Source: Verrucomicrobiota bacterium
Lineage (GTDB): Bacteria; Verrucomicrobiota; Verrucomicrobiia; Limisphaerales; UBA1100
Length of the DNA stretch: 6,596 nucleotides
NCBI GenBank assembly: GCA_028872645.1
Contig: JAPKDK010000164.1
Span: forward strand, 1 to 6,596
Direction of reading: 5' to 3'
Below, one piece after another: positions 6,177 to 6,596 of the stretch (the stretch's first letter is position 1; each line of letters begins with the position of its first letter). The position numbers and the translations under genes are program-made. The notes under the pieces are model-generated. The model searched no databases, was not told where the DNA came from, and worked only from the letters and a program-made list of their open reading frames with translations.

Positions 6177-6596
6177 AGTTTTATTTTGCGCCTGTCTGGT
6201 TTTGGCTTTGCCGGTTTGGATTGCAGGCGCAGACAAAAAGTTCCCGGCTTTGGGTGATGTCCATCACTCCGACAAGTCCTACAGGTTGGTTTGGCAGGAG
6301 GAATTTACTGGCACCAAGCTCGACCGAAAAAAATGGGTGGCGATGGACGATCCCAAAATCGGTCAATACGGACACGGCAACGGGGAATCCCAGGCTTATC
6401 TGGGTGCCGAAGGGGATACCTTTTTTGTTAGGGATGGTAGACTAACCATCGTCGCCCATCATGCTCCAGAGGCAAAGTACCCGCTGCGCGATAAGCCCTA
6501 CGGCAAGTTTAAGCACAATATTGATCATCAGGATTTCAAGTCAGCCAAGTTAACCACTGAAAAGCTTCACTCCTTCACTTACGGCATCTTTGAAGC
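6163..6596 (+). CDS. Secreted glycoside hydrolase family 16 (laminarinase-like), N-terminal part, cut by window edge
   Basis: The first 144 codons of a GH16 enzyme are visible; the gene continues past the right edge. GH16 enzymes hydrolyse beta-1,3/1,4-glucans or galactans with retention. Residues 1-23 are a signal peptide (hydrophobic core CACLVLALPVWI, likely cut after IAGA). The GH16 fold begins at about 40: YRLVWQEEFTGTKLDRKKW (40-58), then YGHGNGESQAY (69-79), FFVRDGRLTIVAHH (87-100), and KSAKLTTEKLHSFTYGIFE (126-144). This order (VW-EF-G-LD--KW, GNGE-Q-Y, V-DG-L-I-A, SA-LTT, F-YG--E) matches laminarinase/lichenase-type GH16. The catalytic ExDxxE motif lies beyond the edge, so substrate and activity cannot be confirmed. 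It is the fourth gene of the operon and is likely the depolymerase whose sulfated, acylated substrate the upstream genes trim. Confidence 0.87.
   Translation, partial: MAENRVLFCACLVLALPVWIAGADKKFPALGDVHHSDKSYRLVWQEEFTGTKLDRKKWVAMDDPKIGQYGHGNGESQAYLGAEGDTFFVRDGRLTIVAHHAPEAKYPLRDKPYGKFKHNIDHQDFKSAKLTTEKLHSFTYGIFE

Overview
The window looks like part of a bacterial chromosome from a marine-type polysaccharide degrader. Candidates are Verrucomicrobiota or a related PVC-group lineage, judging from stacked secreted S1-family sulfatases, a large secreted esterase-like hydrolase and a GH16 enzyme, with no SusC/SusD pair visible. The phylum is an inference; no marker gene here settles it.

Layout: positions 1-257 hold the 3' end of purT (formate-dependent GAR transformylase), a housekeeping purine gene. 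Positions ~292-1268 hold a decayed carotenoid oxygenase gene (RPE65/carotenoid cleavage dioxygenase family). It has lost its N-terminal part, carries a one-base frameshift near 363-365 and an in-frame TAG at 630-632, yet all four iron-binding histidines can still be read. Positions 1269-1367 are a 99-base spacer with no clear promoter or terminator, though the promoter of the following operon is expected here or just upstream.

From 1368 to the right edge lies a tight same-strand operon of four exported proteins. These are an iduronate-2-sulfatase-like sulfatase (1368-2822), a 611-residue alpha/beta hydrolase fused to a C-terminal beta-rich, probably carbohydrate-binding region (2819-4654), a second and divergent sulfatase with a CxAxR active-site motif (about 4686-6176), and the N-terminal part of a GH16 glycoside hydrolase (6163 to the edge). 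The genes are coupled by a TTGA stop/start overlap, a short gap of about 25-31 bases, and a 14-base overlap.

Reading the operon as a unit: the GH16 enzyme would cut a beta-glycan backbone, the two sulfatases would remove sulfate esters at different positions, and the hydrolase would remove acyl esters. All four carry N-terminal signal peptides, so this happens in the periplasm or outside the cell. The substrate is not determined. The visible GH16 sequence is closer to laminarinase-type enzymes than to agarases or carrageenases, while two sulfatases imply a sulfated polymer. No sulfatase-maturation enzyme, transporter or regulator is in the window. I found no tRNA, rRNA, CRISPR array, transposase or clear rho-independent terminator.
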